64,000 nucleotides of DNA, taken from positions 620,001 to 684,000 of the forward strand of contig NZ_JAJAGO010000001.1 of NCBI RefSeq assembly GCF_025165795.1, read 5' to 3'. The notes below the pieces were generated by a model. The model did no database searches. It was given only the letters and a program-made list of their open reading frames with translations, and was not told where the DNA came from. The position numbers and the translations under genes are program-made. Shown in pieces: positions 25,064 to 33,966 of this stretch. The stretch's first letter is position 1; every line of letters begins with the position of its first letter. This DNA comes from Streptomyces gossypii (GTDB lineage Bacteria; Actinomycetota; Actinomycetes; Streptomycetales; Streptomycetaceae).

Positions 25064-25600
25064 ATGACGTCCCCCCGCGCCGCCGCACTCCCCTCCCCCG
25101 GCACCCCCGCCTCCGCACCCGCGCACGACACCGGGCTGCTGCTGCTCCGGCTCGCCCTGGGCCTCACCCTGGCCGCGCACGGCGTGCAGAAGCTCTTCGG
25201 CTGGTTCGACGGCGGCGGGATCACGGGCACCGGCCAGTTCTTCACCTCCGTCGGCTACCCGTCCGGCGAGACCATGGCCGTCGCCGCCGGAGTCACCGAG
25301 ACGTTCGGCGGCCTCGCGCTCGCCGCCGGGCTGCTCACCCCGCTGGCGGGCGCCGCCGTCCTCGGCACCCTGCTCAACGCGCTCGCCGTCCGGTGGGGCG
25401 ACGGCTTCTTCGCCCCCGCCGGAGTGGAGTACGAACTGCTGCTCGTGGTCGGCGCCGCCGTCCTGACCCTCGCCGGCCCCGGCCGCCTCGCCGCCGACCG
25501 GCTCCTGCCCGTGCTCCCCTCGCACCGCCTCGTGCACGGCACCGCCGCCGTGCTGCTGGCCGTGGTCGCGGCGGGGATCATCCTTCTCGTACGCGACTGA
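25064..25600 (+). CDS. DoxX-family membrane protein
   Basis: 178 residues with four hydrophobic helices. The DoxX signature is clear: LLLLRLALGLTLAAHGVQKL, then FGWFDGGGITGTGQFFTSVG near 50 and AAGLLTPLAGAAVLGTLLNA near 90. DoxX proteins are inner-membrane components linked to thiol and quinone/oxidative stress (the Bacillus homologue CatD pairs with dioxygenase CatE). GGAG lies eight bases before ATG 25064. The next gene starts 13 bp later, so both share one transcript controlled by the MarR protein. Confidence 0.88.
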   Translation: MTSPRAAALPSPGTPASAPAHDTGLLLLRLALGLTLAAHGVQKLFGWFDGGGITGTGQFFTSVGYPSGETMAVAAGVTETFGGLALAAGLLTPLAGAAVLGTLLNALAVRWGDGFFAPAGVEYELLLVVGAAVLTLAGPGRLAADRLLPVLPSHRLVHGTAAVLLAVVAAGIILLVRD

Positions 25601-25613
25601 GGTGCCGCCCGCC

Positions 25614-26411
25614 ATGACCGAAGACCGCACAGCCGCCGCCCGGATGCCCGTGCTCTACCTCTCCCACGGGGCGCCCCCACTCGCCGACGACCCCCTGTGG
25701 ACCGGCCAGCTGGCCGCCTGGGCGGCCCGGCTGCCGCGCCCGAAGGCGGTGCTGATGATCTCCGCGCACTGGGAGTCCGCGCCGGTCACCCTCTCCGCCA
25801 CCGGCACCGTGCCCCTGGTGTACGACTTCTGGGGCTTCCCCGAGCACTACTACCAGGTGCGCTATCCGGCGCCCGGCGCGCCGGCGCTGGCCGACCGGCT
25901 GCGGCGCCTGCTGGACTCCCCCGAGACACCCGTGCACGACGATCCGCACCGGGGCCTGGACCACGGGGCGTACGTCCCGCTGGTCGAGATGTACCCCGAC
26001 GCCGACGTCCCCGTACTCCAGATGTCGATGCCCTCACTCGACCCGGAGGAACTGATGCGGCTCGGCCGGCGCCTCGCACCGCTGCGGGACGCCGGAGTAC
26101 TCATGATCGGCAGCGGCTTCTTCACCCACAATCTGAGCGGTCTGATGTGGGGCGCGGGGCCCGACGAAGCCCCCGGGTGGTCACGGGAGTTCGACGACTG
26201 GGGCCGTCAGGCGCTCGCGGGCGGCGACATCGACGCCCTGCTGGACTTCCGGCACCGCGCCCCGGCGGGCCGCCTCGCCCATCCGCGCACCGAACACTTC
26301 GCACCGCTGTTCGTCACCCTCGGCGCCGGAGAAGCGGACCTGGGCACCCAGCGCACCGTCATCGACGGCTTCTGGGGCGGACTGGCCAAGCGATCCGTGC
26401 AACTCGGCTAA
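25614..26411 (+). CDS. LigB/DODA-type class III extradiol ring-cleavage dioxygenase
   Basis: 265 residues. Metal-ligand regions of the 4,5-DOPA dioxygenase (YgiD) family are visible: YLSHGAPPLADD near 14, ISAHWES near 50, the segment with HDDPHRGLDHGAYVPL near 115, and GSGFFTHNL near 167. It cleaves catechol-type rings with oxygen. The pairing with DoxX and MarR suggests detoxification of catechols or quinols. ATG 25614 is chosen (GAGGTG nine bases upstream). The stop codon touches a strong hairpin. Confidence 0.88.
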   Translation: MTEDRTAAARMPVLYLSHGAPPLADDPLWTGQLAAWAARLPRPKAVLMISAHWESAPVTLSATGTVPLVYDFWGFPEHYYQVRYPAPGAPALADRLRRLLDSPETPVHDDPHRGLDHGAYVPLVEMYPDADVPVLQMSMPSLDPEELMRLGRRLAPLRDAGVLMIGSGFFTHNLSGLMWGAGPDEAPGWSREFDDWGRQALAGGDIDALLDFRHRAPAGRLAHPRTEHFAPLFVTLGAGEADLGTQRTVIDGFWGGLAKRSVQLG

Positions 26412-26446
26412 CGACCTGGTGCACTGGCTATCGTGCACCAGGTCGT
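26411..26446. terminator. Perfect 14-bp hairpin terminator
   Basis: ACGACCTGGTGCAC at 26411-26424 pairs with GTGCACCAGGTCGT at 26433-26446 around an eight-base loop. It begins at the last base of the dioxygenase stop codon. Confidence 0.8.
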
Positions 26447-26589
26447 AAGGGCCGTCCCGTAGGGCCGGTTCCGGAAGGTACCCCGATTGACCCGCGGCGT
26501 CCGGCTGGACGGGGCGGCGCCGCGCCCCGCCGACGGCGGACACGCCGTCGCCCGGAATAGCCGCACCGCGCGGCGGGTTCGGTCATGGC

Positions 26590-27486
26590 ATGGAAAGCAC
26601 CACGCCCACACAGTCCCTCGCCCATGACCTCGGACGCCTCGGCATCTGGAGCGCCACGCTGCGGTCGGAGGACCCGGCCCATCGCGGCGCGATCACCGAA
26701 GCGGCGGCCGAGCTCGAAGAGCTGGGCTACGGCACCATCTGGCTGGGCGGCAGCCCCGGAGTCGAGCAGGCCCTCCCCGTACTGGCGGCCACCTCGCGGA
26801 TCGCGGTGGCCACCGGCATCCTCAGCATCTGGTCGCACGAACCAGCCGATGTGGCCGCCGCGTTCACGGAGGCGAACGCAGCACACGGCGGCCGGTTCGT
26901 GCTCGGCCTCGGTGTCAGCCACGGTGCCCTGACCGACCGCTACCGGCGGCCGTACTCGGCGATGGCCGATTACCTCACCGCCCTGGACGAGTCGCCCACA
27001 CCGGTCCCGGCCGACCGCCGGATGCTGGCCGCGCTCGGCCCCCGGATGCTCAGGCTGTCCCGGGACCGGACAGGCGGCGCGCACCCGTACCTGGTCACTC
27101 CCGAGCACACCGCCGAGGCCCGCGACGTCCTGGGCGAGGCCGCCGTGCTGGCGCCGGAACTGAAGGTGGTACTCGACCCCGACCTCGACCGCGCCCGTAC
27201 CACCGCGCGCGCCTACCTGTCGCGCTACCTGGCTCTCCCCAACTACACCAACAACCTGGAACGCCTAGGCTTCACCGAGGACGACTTCCGGGAGGGCGGC
27301 AGCGACAGGCTGCTCGCCGCGGTGTTCGCCCTCGGCGACGCCGAGACCGTACGGGCACGGGCCGACGGCTTCTTCGCCGCGGGAGCCGACCACCTCGCCC
27401 TCCAGGTGGTCACCGAGGACCCCGCCAACGACATCCCCCTGCCCGCCTACCGCACGCTGGCCGACACCTTCGGTCTCGGCCGCTAG
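26590..27486 (+). CDS. LLM-class F420-dependent oxidoreductase
   Basis: 298 residues of the luciferase-like monooxygenase fold. Family stretches are LGIWSATLRSEDPAHRGAIT, AAELEELGYGTIWLGGSPG near 42, RIAVATGILSIWSHEPADVA near 72 and FVLGLGVSHGALTDRYRRPY near 105. I recall this set as the F420-dependent TIGR03620-type subgroup common in actinobacteria. Substrate unknown. It is transcribed alone after the preceding hairpin. No clear ribosome binding site is seen. Confidence 0.85.
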   Translation: MESTTPTQSLAHDLGRLGIWSATLRSEDPAHRGAITEAAAELEELGYGTIWLGGSPGVEQALPVLAATSRIAVATGILSIWSHEPADVAAAFTEANAAHGGRFVLGLGVSHGALTDRYRRPYSAMADYLTALDESPTPVPADRRMLAALGPRMLRLSRDRTGGAHPYLVTPEHTAEARDVLGEAAVLAPELKVVLDPDLDRARTTARAYLSRYLALPNYTNNLERLGFTEDDFREGGSDRLLAAVFALGDAETVRARADGFFAAGADHLALQVVTEDPANDIPLPAYRTLADTFGLGR

Positions 27487-27629
27487 GGCGGGGGCCGCCC
27501 CGGTTTCTTCCGGCTCATCGGCCGCTGGCTGTTCGGCTTCTGCTGGATGGCCGTCTTCGTCCCCCTCCCTCTGGCATCGGACAGCGACGTGGAGCAGCAG
27601 GACGCGGTGGTTCTGCGTAGGGTGCGTCG

Positions 27630-28874
27630 ATGATCCGTTCCTTTCGTTTGCTGTCCCGGAGGCGGCGCCAGGCCCTGACAGGCGCGGGTGTCGCCGTCGC
27701 GGCCGTCGCCGGATTCACCGTCTACCACGTCACCTCCAGCGAGGCGGACCGTCCGCTGAACGTCGAGTTCGTGCTCGGCGGCGGGGCGGACGGCGCCGGC
27801 GAGGGCGGGGAGTTGAAGATCAGTGGCAGTTACGCGGGGCTCGCCGCCGCCCCCGACGGCACCGTCTACCTGTTCACGCAGGAGGACGACGGGATGGTGA
27901 TGTGGCAGCGGAAGCCCTCCGGCGCCACCAAGCGCACTGCCGTCTCCGGCCTGGACGAGGCGGACGCGGAGCAGGCTGCCGTCGCACCCGACGGATCCGT
28001 CTACCTCGCGGCCGGCGACCTGTGGAAGGTCAACCCGGAGGGCAAGGCGACCAAGGTCGTCCGGACCTGCAGGAAACCCGACCCGCTCGCGACAACGGTG
28101 AAGGAGTTCTGCGCCGGAGAGATCACCGGCGTCGCGCTCGCCGAGGACGGCTCCCTGTACATCGGCGACCAGGTGAACTGGGGGGAGACAGCCTCCTATG
28201 TGCACCGGATCGACGGCGATTCGGTCGAGCGGGTGGCGGGGCGCCCGCCCAGGGACGGCGAGTCCTACAAGCGCTCCAATCCGGCGGTGAAGAACGGCGT
28301 CAACCCGGCCGCGGGTACGAAGGCGAAGGAGGTGCTGGTCACAGACAACTGGAACTCCGGCTGGCTCGCGTCCGGTAAGGACGGCCTCTACTGGAGGTCG
28401 GGCCCGGGGATCGTGCGGATTGACCGTGACGGCACGCTGAGCCCGTTCATGGCGGCTGCGGCCCCTGACCGGGTCACCGAAGGGAAGGGGCCCTTCGACA
28501 GCGCGGGCAAAGCGCGCGACGCGATGATCTCGCGCAACGTCTCCGACGGCCCGCGGGGCGGCTTGGCCGCCGTCCCGGGGCGTGGCGAGGTCTACTACGC
28601 CGACAGCGGTGAGTACTACCGGCCCGCTCTGGAGGGCCCGTACCGCTGGCGCGGAGCCTCATCCGACGCGCAGAAGGAGCTCCTCGAGAAATCGACCAAC
28701 GGGAAGCTCGTCAAGCGGGTGTCCGACGGGGAGCTGTCCTCGGTGATCGCGGGAGTACAGGCCCTCGCGACTTCCGACGACGCGCTGTACGTCGCCGTGG
28801 AGGCCGAAACCGGAGACGACCGCAGCACTCCGGAGAACTGGACCACGGCGGTCGTCCGGGTGGGCCTCCCGTAG
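27630..28874 (+). CDS. Membrane-anchored or secreted beta-propeller-like protein, function unknown
   Basis: 414 residues. An N-terminal basic stretch (LLSRRRRQ) and a hydrophobic segment (ALTGAGVAVAAVAGFTVYHV) anchor or export it. The rest contains repeated short beta motifs of the form AxAPDGTVYLFT, VAPDGSVYLAAGDLWKV, LAEDGSLYIGD and SGKDGLYWRSG, typical of NHL or WD-like propellers. No catalytic motif is seen. TAGGGT lies six bases before the ATG, the leaderless arrangement. A hairpin follows the stop. Confidence 0.7.
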   Translation: MIRSFRLLSRRRRQALTGAGVAVAAVAGFTVYHVTSSEADRPLNVEFVLGGGADGAGEGGELKISGSYAGLAAAPDGTVYLFTQEDDGMVMWQRKPSGATKRTAVSGLDEADAEQAAVAPDGSVYLAAGDLWKVNPEGKATKVVRTCRKPDPLATTVKEFCAGEITGVALAEDGSLYIGDQVNWGETASYVHRIDGDSVERVAGRPPRDGESYKRSNPAVKNGVNPAAGTKAKEVLVTDNWNSGWLASGKDGLYWRSGPGIVRIDRDGTLSPFMAAAAPDRVTEGKGPFDSAGKARDAMISRNVSDGPRGGLAAVPGRGEVYYADSGEYYRPALEGPYRWRGASSDAQKELLEKSTNGKLVKRVSDGELSSVIAGVQALATSDDALYVAVEAETGDDRSTPENWTTAVVRVGLP

Positions 28875-28936
28875 GAGGACAGGACGGCCGAGCCTCAACC
28901 TCCAGCAGCCCGCGGACGGTCCATGGCGTACCCGTC

Positions 28937-28962
28937 CCGTCCGCGAAGGCCGGCGCGGACGG
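28937..28962. terminator. Bidirectional hairpin between convergent genes
   Basis: CCGTCCGCG at 28937-28945 pairs with CGCGGACGG at 28954-28962 over an eight-base loop. It lies between the propeller-like gene and the convergent reductase gene. Confidence 0.6.
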
Positions 28963-29005
28963 CAGACCCTGGGGGTGAGGGCCGTACCGCGCCGGTGACT
29001 CGGGC

Positions 29006-30007
29006 TCAGGCGCGGGCGGCGGCCTCGTCGGCCAGGGCCGTCAGATCACCGATGGACGTCGTACCCGGCGGCAGCCCCTCCCGCGCGAAGATGTTCGCCG
29101 CGTGCCGCAGAGTGTCGTTGACCGGCGTAGGCACCCCGTGCAGGCGCCCGAGCAGCGAGATCTCCCCGTTGAGGTAGTCGGCTTCCACCGACCCCGTGCC
29201 CCGCGCCAGGCTCTGCCACGAGGACCCGCCCCGCACCCCCGGAGGCGGCTGGACCTTGCCGTCGCGTGCCGCCGCCTGCTCGGCCTCCGAGACGTACGCG
29301 ATGCCCGCCGCCTCGAACACGGCCTCGCCCTCACGGACCGCCCGCTGCTGCAACGCCGTCTTCTCCTGGCCCGGTTCCGGGCCAGTCGCCGCCTGGATCG
29401 CGTTGGCCAGATTCGCCAGCAGCTTTCCGTACTTCCACCGCATCACGTCCTCGACCACCGGCGCGTCGAATCCGGCCTCCGACAGGTCGGCCGCGATCCG
29501 GTGGGCGAGCCTGCCGGTCCCGCCCGCCGCCGGGCCCAGATGGAGCATCCCCGTCAGTGGAGCGCACAACGCCGAGACCACACCCGGCTCCAGGAAGGTC
29601 GCGGGCAGCCAGACGCACATCCCGTACACGCGCGCGAAGCGCCGCAGGGCCAGGCGTTCGCTCTCCACTCCGTTCTGCGCGCACAGCACGGGCAGCCGCT
29701 GCGCCGCCGTGCCGCCGCCCGCGATCTCCGCGTCACCCCACGCGTCGAGCGCGGCGATCGCGTCCTGGGTCTTCACGGTCAGCAGCAGCACATCGTCCGG
29801 CCGCAGTTCACCGAGGTCCGCGGGCCCGGTGACCACGGACAGGCGGTGTACGCGCTCCCCGTCTGCCGTCGTCAGCCGCAGCCCGTCCGCCCGCAGCGCC
29901 TCGGCGTGCGCGCCGCGCGCGACGAGGACGGCCTCCCGGCCTGCCTCCGCGAGGCGCCCGCCGATGGTCGCGCCGATCGCCCCGGCGCCAATGATCACGT
30001 AACGCAT
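29006..30007 (-). CDS. 2-dehydropantoate 2-reductase (PanE/ApbA) family protein
   Basis: 333 residues. The N-terminal NADP motif is MRYVIIGAGAIGATIGGRLA, with LLLTVKTQD near 80 and the CAQNGVE segment near 115. The ApbA C-terminal domain is seen as MRWKYGKLLANLANAIQA near 193 and a catalytic-type SSWQSLARGTGSVEADYLNGEI near 270. It reduces ketopantoate in coenzyme A synthesis or a similar 2-keto acid; several paralogues occur per Streptomyces genome, so the true substrate is open. Start ATG 30007. Confidence 0.84.
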   Translation of the reverse strand: MRYVIIGAGAIGATIGGRLAEAGREAVLVARGAHAEALRADGLRLTTADGERVHRLSVVTGPADLGELRPDDVLLLTVKTQDAIAALDAWGDAEIAGGGTAAQRLPVLCAQNGVESERLALRRFARVYGMCVWLPATFLEPGVVSALCAPLTGMLHLGPAAGGTGRLAHRIAADLSEAGFDAPVVEDVMRWKYGKLLANLANAIQAATGPEPGQEKTALQQRAVREGEAVFEAAGIAYVSEAEQAAARDGKVQPPPGVRGGSSWQSLARGTGSVEADYLNGEISLLGRLHGVPTPVNDTLRHAANIFAREGLPPGTTSIGDLTALADEAAARA

Positions 30008-30102
30008 GCCTGGAGCCTGGCACATCCCTCGCCGTGCCCGGCGTCCGGGTGACCGCGCAGCGCGGTCGGTGACCGTGCCAGGGCGGCGAGCGGGGCGAAG
30101 CA

Positions 30103-31455
30103 CTAGGATCCGCCGGGCGCGCCTGTCCGTACGGACCAGGAGGGGCGGGAGTTGAGCGCGCTCACGTCCATGTCCGTGGTGCGGCGCATACCCTCGCGCA
30201 TGCCCGTCAGTTCGGCTGCGGTGAGTACCTCGCCGATGTGGCGGAAGCCGTCCGGTGCCCTCTCGGCCACCGTGTTCAGCACTCGGTCGGAGGGCATGTC
30301 GCGGCAGGCGGAGGCTATTTCGTTCGCCGGGCCGAGCCGCTCCGTCTCGTACGCCCGGAGCGCGGCGGCCGGGTCCGGCCGTCTCCCGGACGGGCTGCCG
30401 GGTCTGGACCCTCCGGCGAGCTCCCGGGCCAGCTCGCGGGCGAAGACGCGCGCGTCGAGTACTGCCTGCGAACCGCCGTTGGAGCCGACCGGCAGCATGG
30501 GGTGCGCGGCGTCGCCCAGCAGCGTCACCCGCCCCCGGCCCCAGCGGGAGAGCGGATCACGGTCCACCATCGGGTAGTCGAGGATGCTCGGTGCGCCACG
30601 CAGCAGCGCGGCGATGTCGAGTCCGGCTATGCGCCAGTCCTCGAAGTACGGCAGCACGTCCGCCAGTCGCCCCTGGCGTGACCAGTCGGCGCCGGGCACG
30701 GCCGACGATGCGGGCAGCCGCACCTCGGCCACCCAGTTGACCTGACCGTCGCCCAGCGGATAGACGACCACACGGGCGGGACGGTAGCTGCCCGCGACGA
30801 TCATCGTGCTGCCGTCCAGCGGCGGCGGGGCGTGTGTGACGCCGCGCCACATGCGTATGCCGTTCCAGCATGGTTCGCCCTCGCCCGGGTGCAGTTGGCG
30901 GCGTACGGCGGAGTGGAGGCCGTCGGCCCCGATCAGCACGTCGGCGTCCAGCTCCGCCGCGGGGCCGGCGGAGCTCCCCCGGTCCCGGAGCAGCCCGGTC
31001 ACGCCGTCGGCGCGCTCCTCGAAGCCCTCCAGCGTGAGCGCCGTACGCACCGCGCCCGGTCCCAGGCGTTTCTTGACGGCGTCGAGCAGTATCCGCTGGA
31101 GTTCGCCCCGGTGCACGGACAGCTGCGGCCATCGGTAGCCCGCGAACCGCCCACGGGGGTGGGCGGTGATCCGGTTGCCGTGCCGGTCGGTCAGCAGCAG
31201 CCGACGCGGCTCGGCGGAGACCGCCGCCAGCTGCTCCCCCAGGCCGAGTTCGGTCAGCTCGCGCACCGCATGCGGCTGGAGGTTTATCCCCGCCCCGACC
31301 GGCAGCAGTCGCTCGGAGGCGTCCACGACCGTGATGCCGCCGCCCACTCCGGCGGCGTGCAGGCTGAGTGCCGTACTCAGCCCTCCGATTCCCGCCCCGA
31401 CTATCAGTACACGCAGGTCTTTCACCGGTATTTCCGCGCCAAGTGCCGTGACCAT
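30103..31455 (-). CDS. FAD-dependent aromatic monooxygenase, PhzS/salicylate hydroxylase-like
   Basis: 450 residues of class A flavoprotein monooxygenase. It has the FAD motif RVLIVGAGIGGLSTALSLHA near 14, VGAGINLQPHAVRELTELGL near 50, the DG motif LIGADGLHSAVRRQ near 175 and the GD motif GRVTLLGDAAHPMLPVGSNG near 305. The stretch YPMVDRDPLSRWGRGRVTLL is very like Pseudomonas PhzS. It would hydroxylate an aromatic acid with NAD(P)H and oxygen. ATG 31455 has GAGGGA eight bases upstream. It is 92 bp downstream of the AraC-type regulator gene. Confidence 0.85.
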   Translation of the reverse strand: MVTALGAEIPVKDLRVLIVGAGIGGLSTALSLHAAGVGGGITVVDASERLLPVGAGINLQPHAVRELTELGLGEQLAAVSAEPRRLLLTDRHGNRITAHPRGRFAGYRWPQLSVHRGELQRILLDAVKKRLGPGAVRTALTLEGFEERADGVTGLLRDRGSSAGPAAELDADVLIGADGLHSAVRRQLHPGEGEPCWNGIRMWRGVTHAPPPLDGSTMIVAGSYRPARVVVYPLGDGQVNWVAEVRLPASSAVPGADWSRQGRLADVLPYFEDWRIAGLDIAALLRGAPSILDYPMVDRDPLSRWGRGRVTLLGDAAHPMLPVGSNGGSQAVLDARVFARELARELAGGSRPGSPSGRRPDPAAALRAYETERLGPANEIASACRDMPSDRVLNTVAERAPDGFRHIGEVLTAAELTGMREGMRRTTDMDVSALNSRPSWSVRTGAPGGS

Positions 31456-31547
31456 GCCGTAGGTCCCTCTCGGACGTGTGTGCGGGCGGTGTTGCCGCGC
31501 CGCACACCGTACCGGGGCATGTTCGTACGCCAGTCCGGAACCCGGTG

Positions 31548-32495
31548 TTACGTACGGAAGGTCCGGCGGTAGGCGCCGGGCGTGGTGCCCAGAGCGCGGC
31601 GGAAGTGCTGCCGCAGGCCGTCGCCCGTGCCGATCCCGCTGCGCTCGGCGACGGAGTCGACCGGCAGGTCGGTGGTCTCCAGCAACTCCCGTGCACGGGT
31701 AAGCCGTTGCCGGTTGAGCCACTTGAGGGGAGTGGTACCGACCTCCCGCGCGAAGTACCGCCCGAAGGTACGGGTGCTCATCCCGGCCCGCCCGGCCAGC
31801 TCCACCACCGTCAGCGGTTCGTGCAGCCGAGACAGCGCCCAGTCGAGCACCGGTGCCAGCCCCTCGCCCGTACGGCCGCCCGCTGCGGGGCGGGCCGGGG
31901 CCGGTACGAACTGCGCCTGGTCGCCTTCGCGGTGCGGAGCGACGACCATGCGGCGGCTGGTCTCCCCCGCCGCCCGCGTGCCGTAGTCGCGGCGGACGAT
32001 GTGCAGGCACAGGTCGATGGCGGCGGCCGTGCCCGCGCTGGTGAGGATGTCGCCGTCATCAACGTAGAGCGACTGCGCGTCGACCCGCACCCGGGGGTGA
32101 CGGCGGCGCAGCTCTTCCGCGTACATCCAGTGCGTCGCGACCGTACGCCCGTCCAGCAGCCCGGCGGCCGCGAGGACGAAGGCGCCGGAGCAGAGCGAGG
32201 CGAGACGGGCACCGCGCGCGTGCGCGGCGGCCAGCGCGCGCAGGAGGCGGGGCGGCGGTTCGTAGGTGCCCATCACGCAGGCCGGGACGATCACCAGATC
32301 CGCGTCGTCCAGCGCGTCGAGGCCGCGCGCGGTCTCCAGCCGCAGGCCGCCGGCGGCGCTCTGCGAACCGGGGGCCGTCCCGCAGAGGGTCAGTGTGTAT
32401 CCCGGCTGGTCGAAGACGGCGCAGGGGACGGCGAGTTCGAAAAGCGAGGTCTCCTCGAGGACGGTCACGGCGACCCGGACCGGTGGTCGGCTCAC
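31548..32495 (-). CDS. GlxA-type AraC-family regulator with DJ-1/PfpI domain
   Basis: 315 residues. The N-terminal DJ-1/PfpI-like domain contains the elbow motif LASLCSGAFVLAAAGLLDGR near 100. The C-terminal AraC domain carries two helix-turn-helices: LTVVELAGRAGMSTRTFGRY near 228 and VDSVAERSGIGTGDGLRQHF near 278. GTG start with GAGG five bases upstream. It diverges from an MFS gene with three TTGGCG half-sites between them, and precedes the monooxygenase on its own strand; either or both could be targets. Confidence 0.87.
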   Translation of the reverse strand: MSRPPVRVAVTVLEETSLFELAVPCAVFDQPGYTLTLCGTAPGSQSAAGGLRLETARGLDALDDADLVIVPACVMGTYEPPPRLLRALAAAHARGARLASLCSGAFVLAAAGLLDGRTVATHWMYAEELRRRHPRVRVDAQSLYVDDGDILTSAGTAAAIDLCLHIVRRDYGTRAAGETSRRMVVAPHREGDQAQFVPAPARPAAGGRTGEGLAPVLDWALSRLHEPLTVVELAGRAGMSTRTFGRYFAREVGTTPLKWLNRQRLTRARELLETTDLPVDSVAERSGIGTGDGLRQHFRRALGTTPGAYRRTFRT

Positions 32496-32513
32496 CTGGG
32501 CCTCACTCCGGGG

Positions 32514-32565
32514 TTGGCGTACGTCTGGTTGGCGTAAATCTTCGGGACCTTGTCATTTGCGCCAA
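32514..32565. promoter_or_regulatory. Three TTGGCG half-sites between AraC and MFS genes
   Basis: TTGGCGTA at 32514-32521 is repeated directly as TTGGCGTAAAT at 32529-32539, and ATTTGCGCCAA at 32555-32565 is its inverse with one mismatch. Spacing of 15 bp between direct copies fits an AraC-type activator binding two adjacent turns. Confidence 0.55.
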
Positions 32566-32601
32566 TGGTAGCCCGCACGCCGCGTCAGCAGGCTGGTCCC
32601 C

Positions 32602-33933
32602 ATGGACACAGCCCCCGTACGCACCCCAACCCCCGCTCCCGCGCCCACACCCCCCTCCGCACCGGCACCGGCCCGGGCCCGGCTTCCCCCGCAGTGGCGG
32701 CTCGGGCTGGCCGGGGTGGCAGGGATCGGCGTCACCTTCGGTTTCGCCCGCTACGGATACGGTCTCTTCCTCCCCGAGTTCCGCCGCGATTTCGGCCTGT
32801 CCGTCGCCCAGGTGGGCCTGATCGGGAGCGCGGGCTACGTCGGCTTTCTGGCCGCCCTGCTGCTGGTCGGCGGGCTGGTCGCGCGCTTCGGGCCTCGCCC
32901 GCTGGTGGTGACGGGCGGGCTGTCGGCCACCGTCGGCATGGTCCTGGTGTCCGTCGCACGCGACCCCGGCACGCTCACGGCGGGCCTGGTGCTGGCCGGT
33001 ACCAGCCCAGGCTGGGCCTGGGCGCCCTACTCCGATGCCGTCGACCGCATGGTGCCCGCCGGGCTCCGGGCGAAGGTGATGGGGGCCATCGCCACCGGTA
33101 CGGCCTTCGCCGTCGTCCTCGCCGGGCCACTGGCCCTGCTGGCACGGGACACCGGCTGGCGCTTCGTCTGGCTGGTCTTCGCCGCTCTGACACTGCTCAC
33201 CACGGTCGGCAACGCCCGGGTGCTGCCGACGGGCCCGCACCGTCGGCAAACGGCCGGGACGACGGACGGGAAGCCGGACGGGAAGCCGCCCGGAAAGCCG
33301 GAGCGCACCGCGCTGCGCACCTTCGCCACCCGCCGTGCCGTGCCGCTCTTCTGGACTGCGGTGCTCTACGGCTTGGTGGGCGCCGTCTACTGGGCCTTCG
33401 CCGTCGAGGCGGTCAGCGACGCGGCGGGTGAGGGCAGCATCATCGTGCCACTCTTCTGGACCGTGATGGGCCTGTCCGGCACGGCAGGAGTACTGACCGG
33501 CCACGCCGTCTCGCGGTACGGGCTGCGCGCCGTGCACACCGGCCTGTTCGCGGGCATCACCGCCGCCGTCGCCCTGCTGGGCGCGGCGCCGGGCACGCTG
33601 GGTGCGGTGCTGGTCTCGGGGCTGCTGTACGGGCCGTCCTTCATGGCGGGTTCCGGGCTGCTGGCCGTCTGGAGCTACCGGGTCTTCCCCGCACAGCCGT
33701 CGACGGGCTTCAGCGCCACCGTGTTCTTCGTCGGGCTGGGCACCGTCGCCGGGCCCGCCGCGCTGGGGGCGGCGGCGGACTCGTACGGACTGCGCACGGC
33801 GCTGCTGGTGACGGCCGCACTGGGCGCGGCGTCGCTGGCCATGCGGCCTGCGCACAGCGCGGGCGGTGAGGCAGGAAGCGAGCCCGGTGCCAGTACCGGT
33901 GCACGGGCGGATGCCGCTGCCGGCGCCGAGTAG
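32602..33933 (+). CDS. YbfB/YjiJ-type MFS transporter
   Basis: 443 residues with about twelve hydrophobic helices after a Pro/Ala-rich N-terminus. GIGVTFGFARYGYGLFLPEFRR near 47 and GTSPGWAWAPYSDAVDRMV near 133 are the features I associate with the YbfB/YjiJ family. The cytoplasmic loop near 215-235 is rich in Lys/Pro/Gly. Substrate unknown. The divergent GlxA-like regulator probably controls it. The last bases carry a 15-bp tandem duplication (GCCGAGTAGGGCGGT) that includes the stop codon. Confidence 0.84.
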   Translation: MDTAPVRTPTPAPAPTPPSAPAPARARLPPQWRLGLAGVAGIGVTFGFARYGYGLFLPEFRRDFGLSVAQVGLIGSAGYVGFLAALLLVGGLVARFGPRPLVVTGGLSATVGMVLVSVARDPGTLTAGLVLAGTSPGWAWAPYSDAVDRMVPAGLRAKVMGAIATGTAFAVVLAGPLALLARDTGWRFVWLVFAALTLLTTVGNARVLPTGPHRRQTAGTTDGKPDGKPPGKPERTALRTFATRRAVPLFWTAVLYGLVGAVYWAFAVEAVSDAAGEGSIIVPLFWTVMGLSGTAGVLTGHAVSRYGLRAVHTGLFAGITAAVALLGAAPGTLGAVLVSGLLYGPSFMAGSGLLAVWSYRVFPAQPSTGFSATVFFVGLGTVAGPAALGAAADSYGLRTALLVTAALGAASLAMRPAHSAGGEAGSEPGASTGARADAAAGAE

Positions 33934-33966
33934 GGCGGTGCCGAGTAGGGCGGTGCGGCCCGCTGC

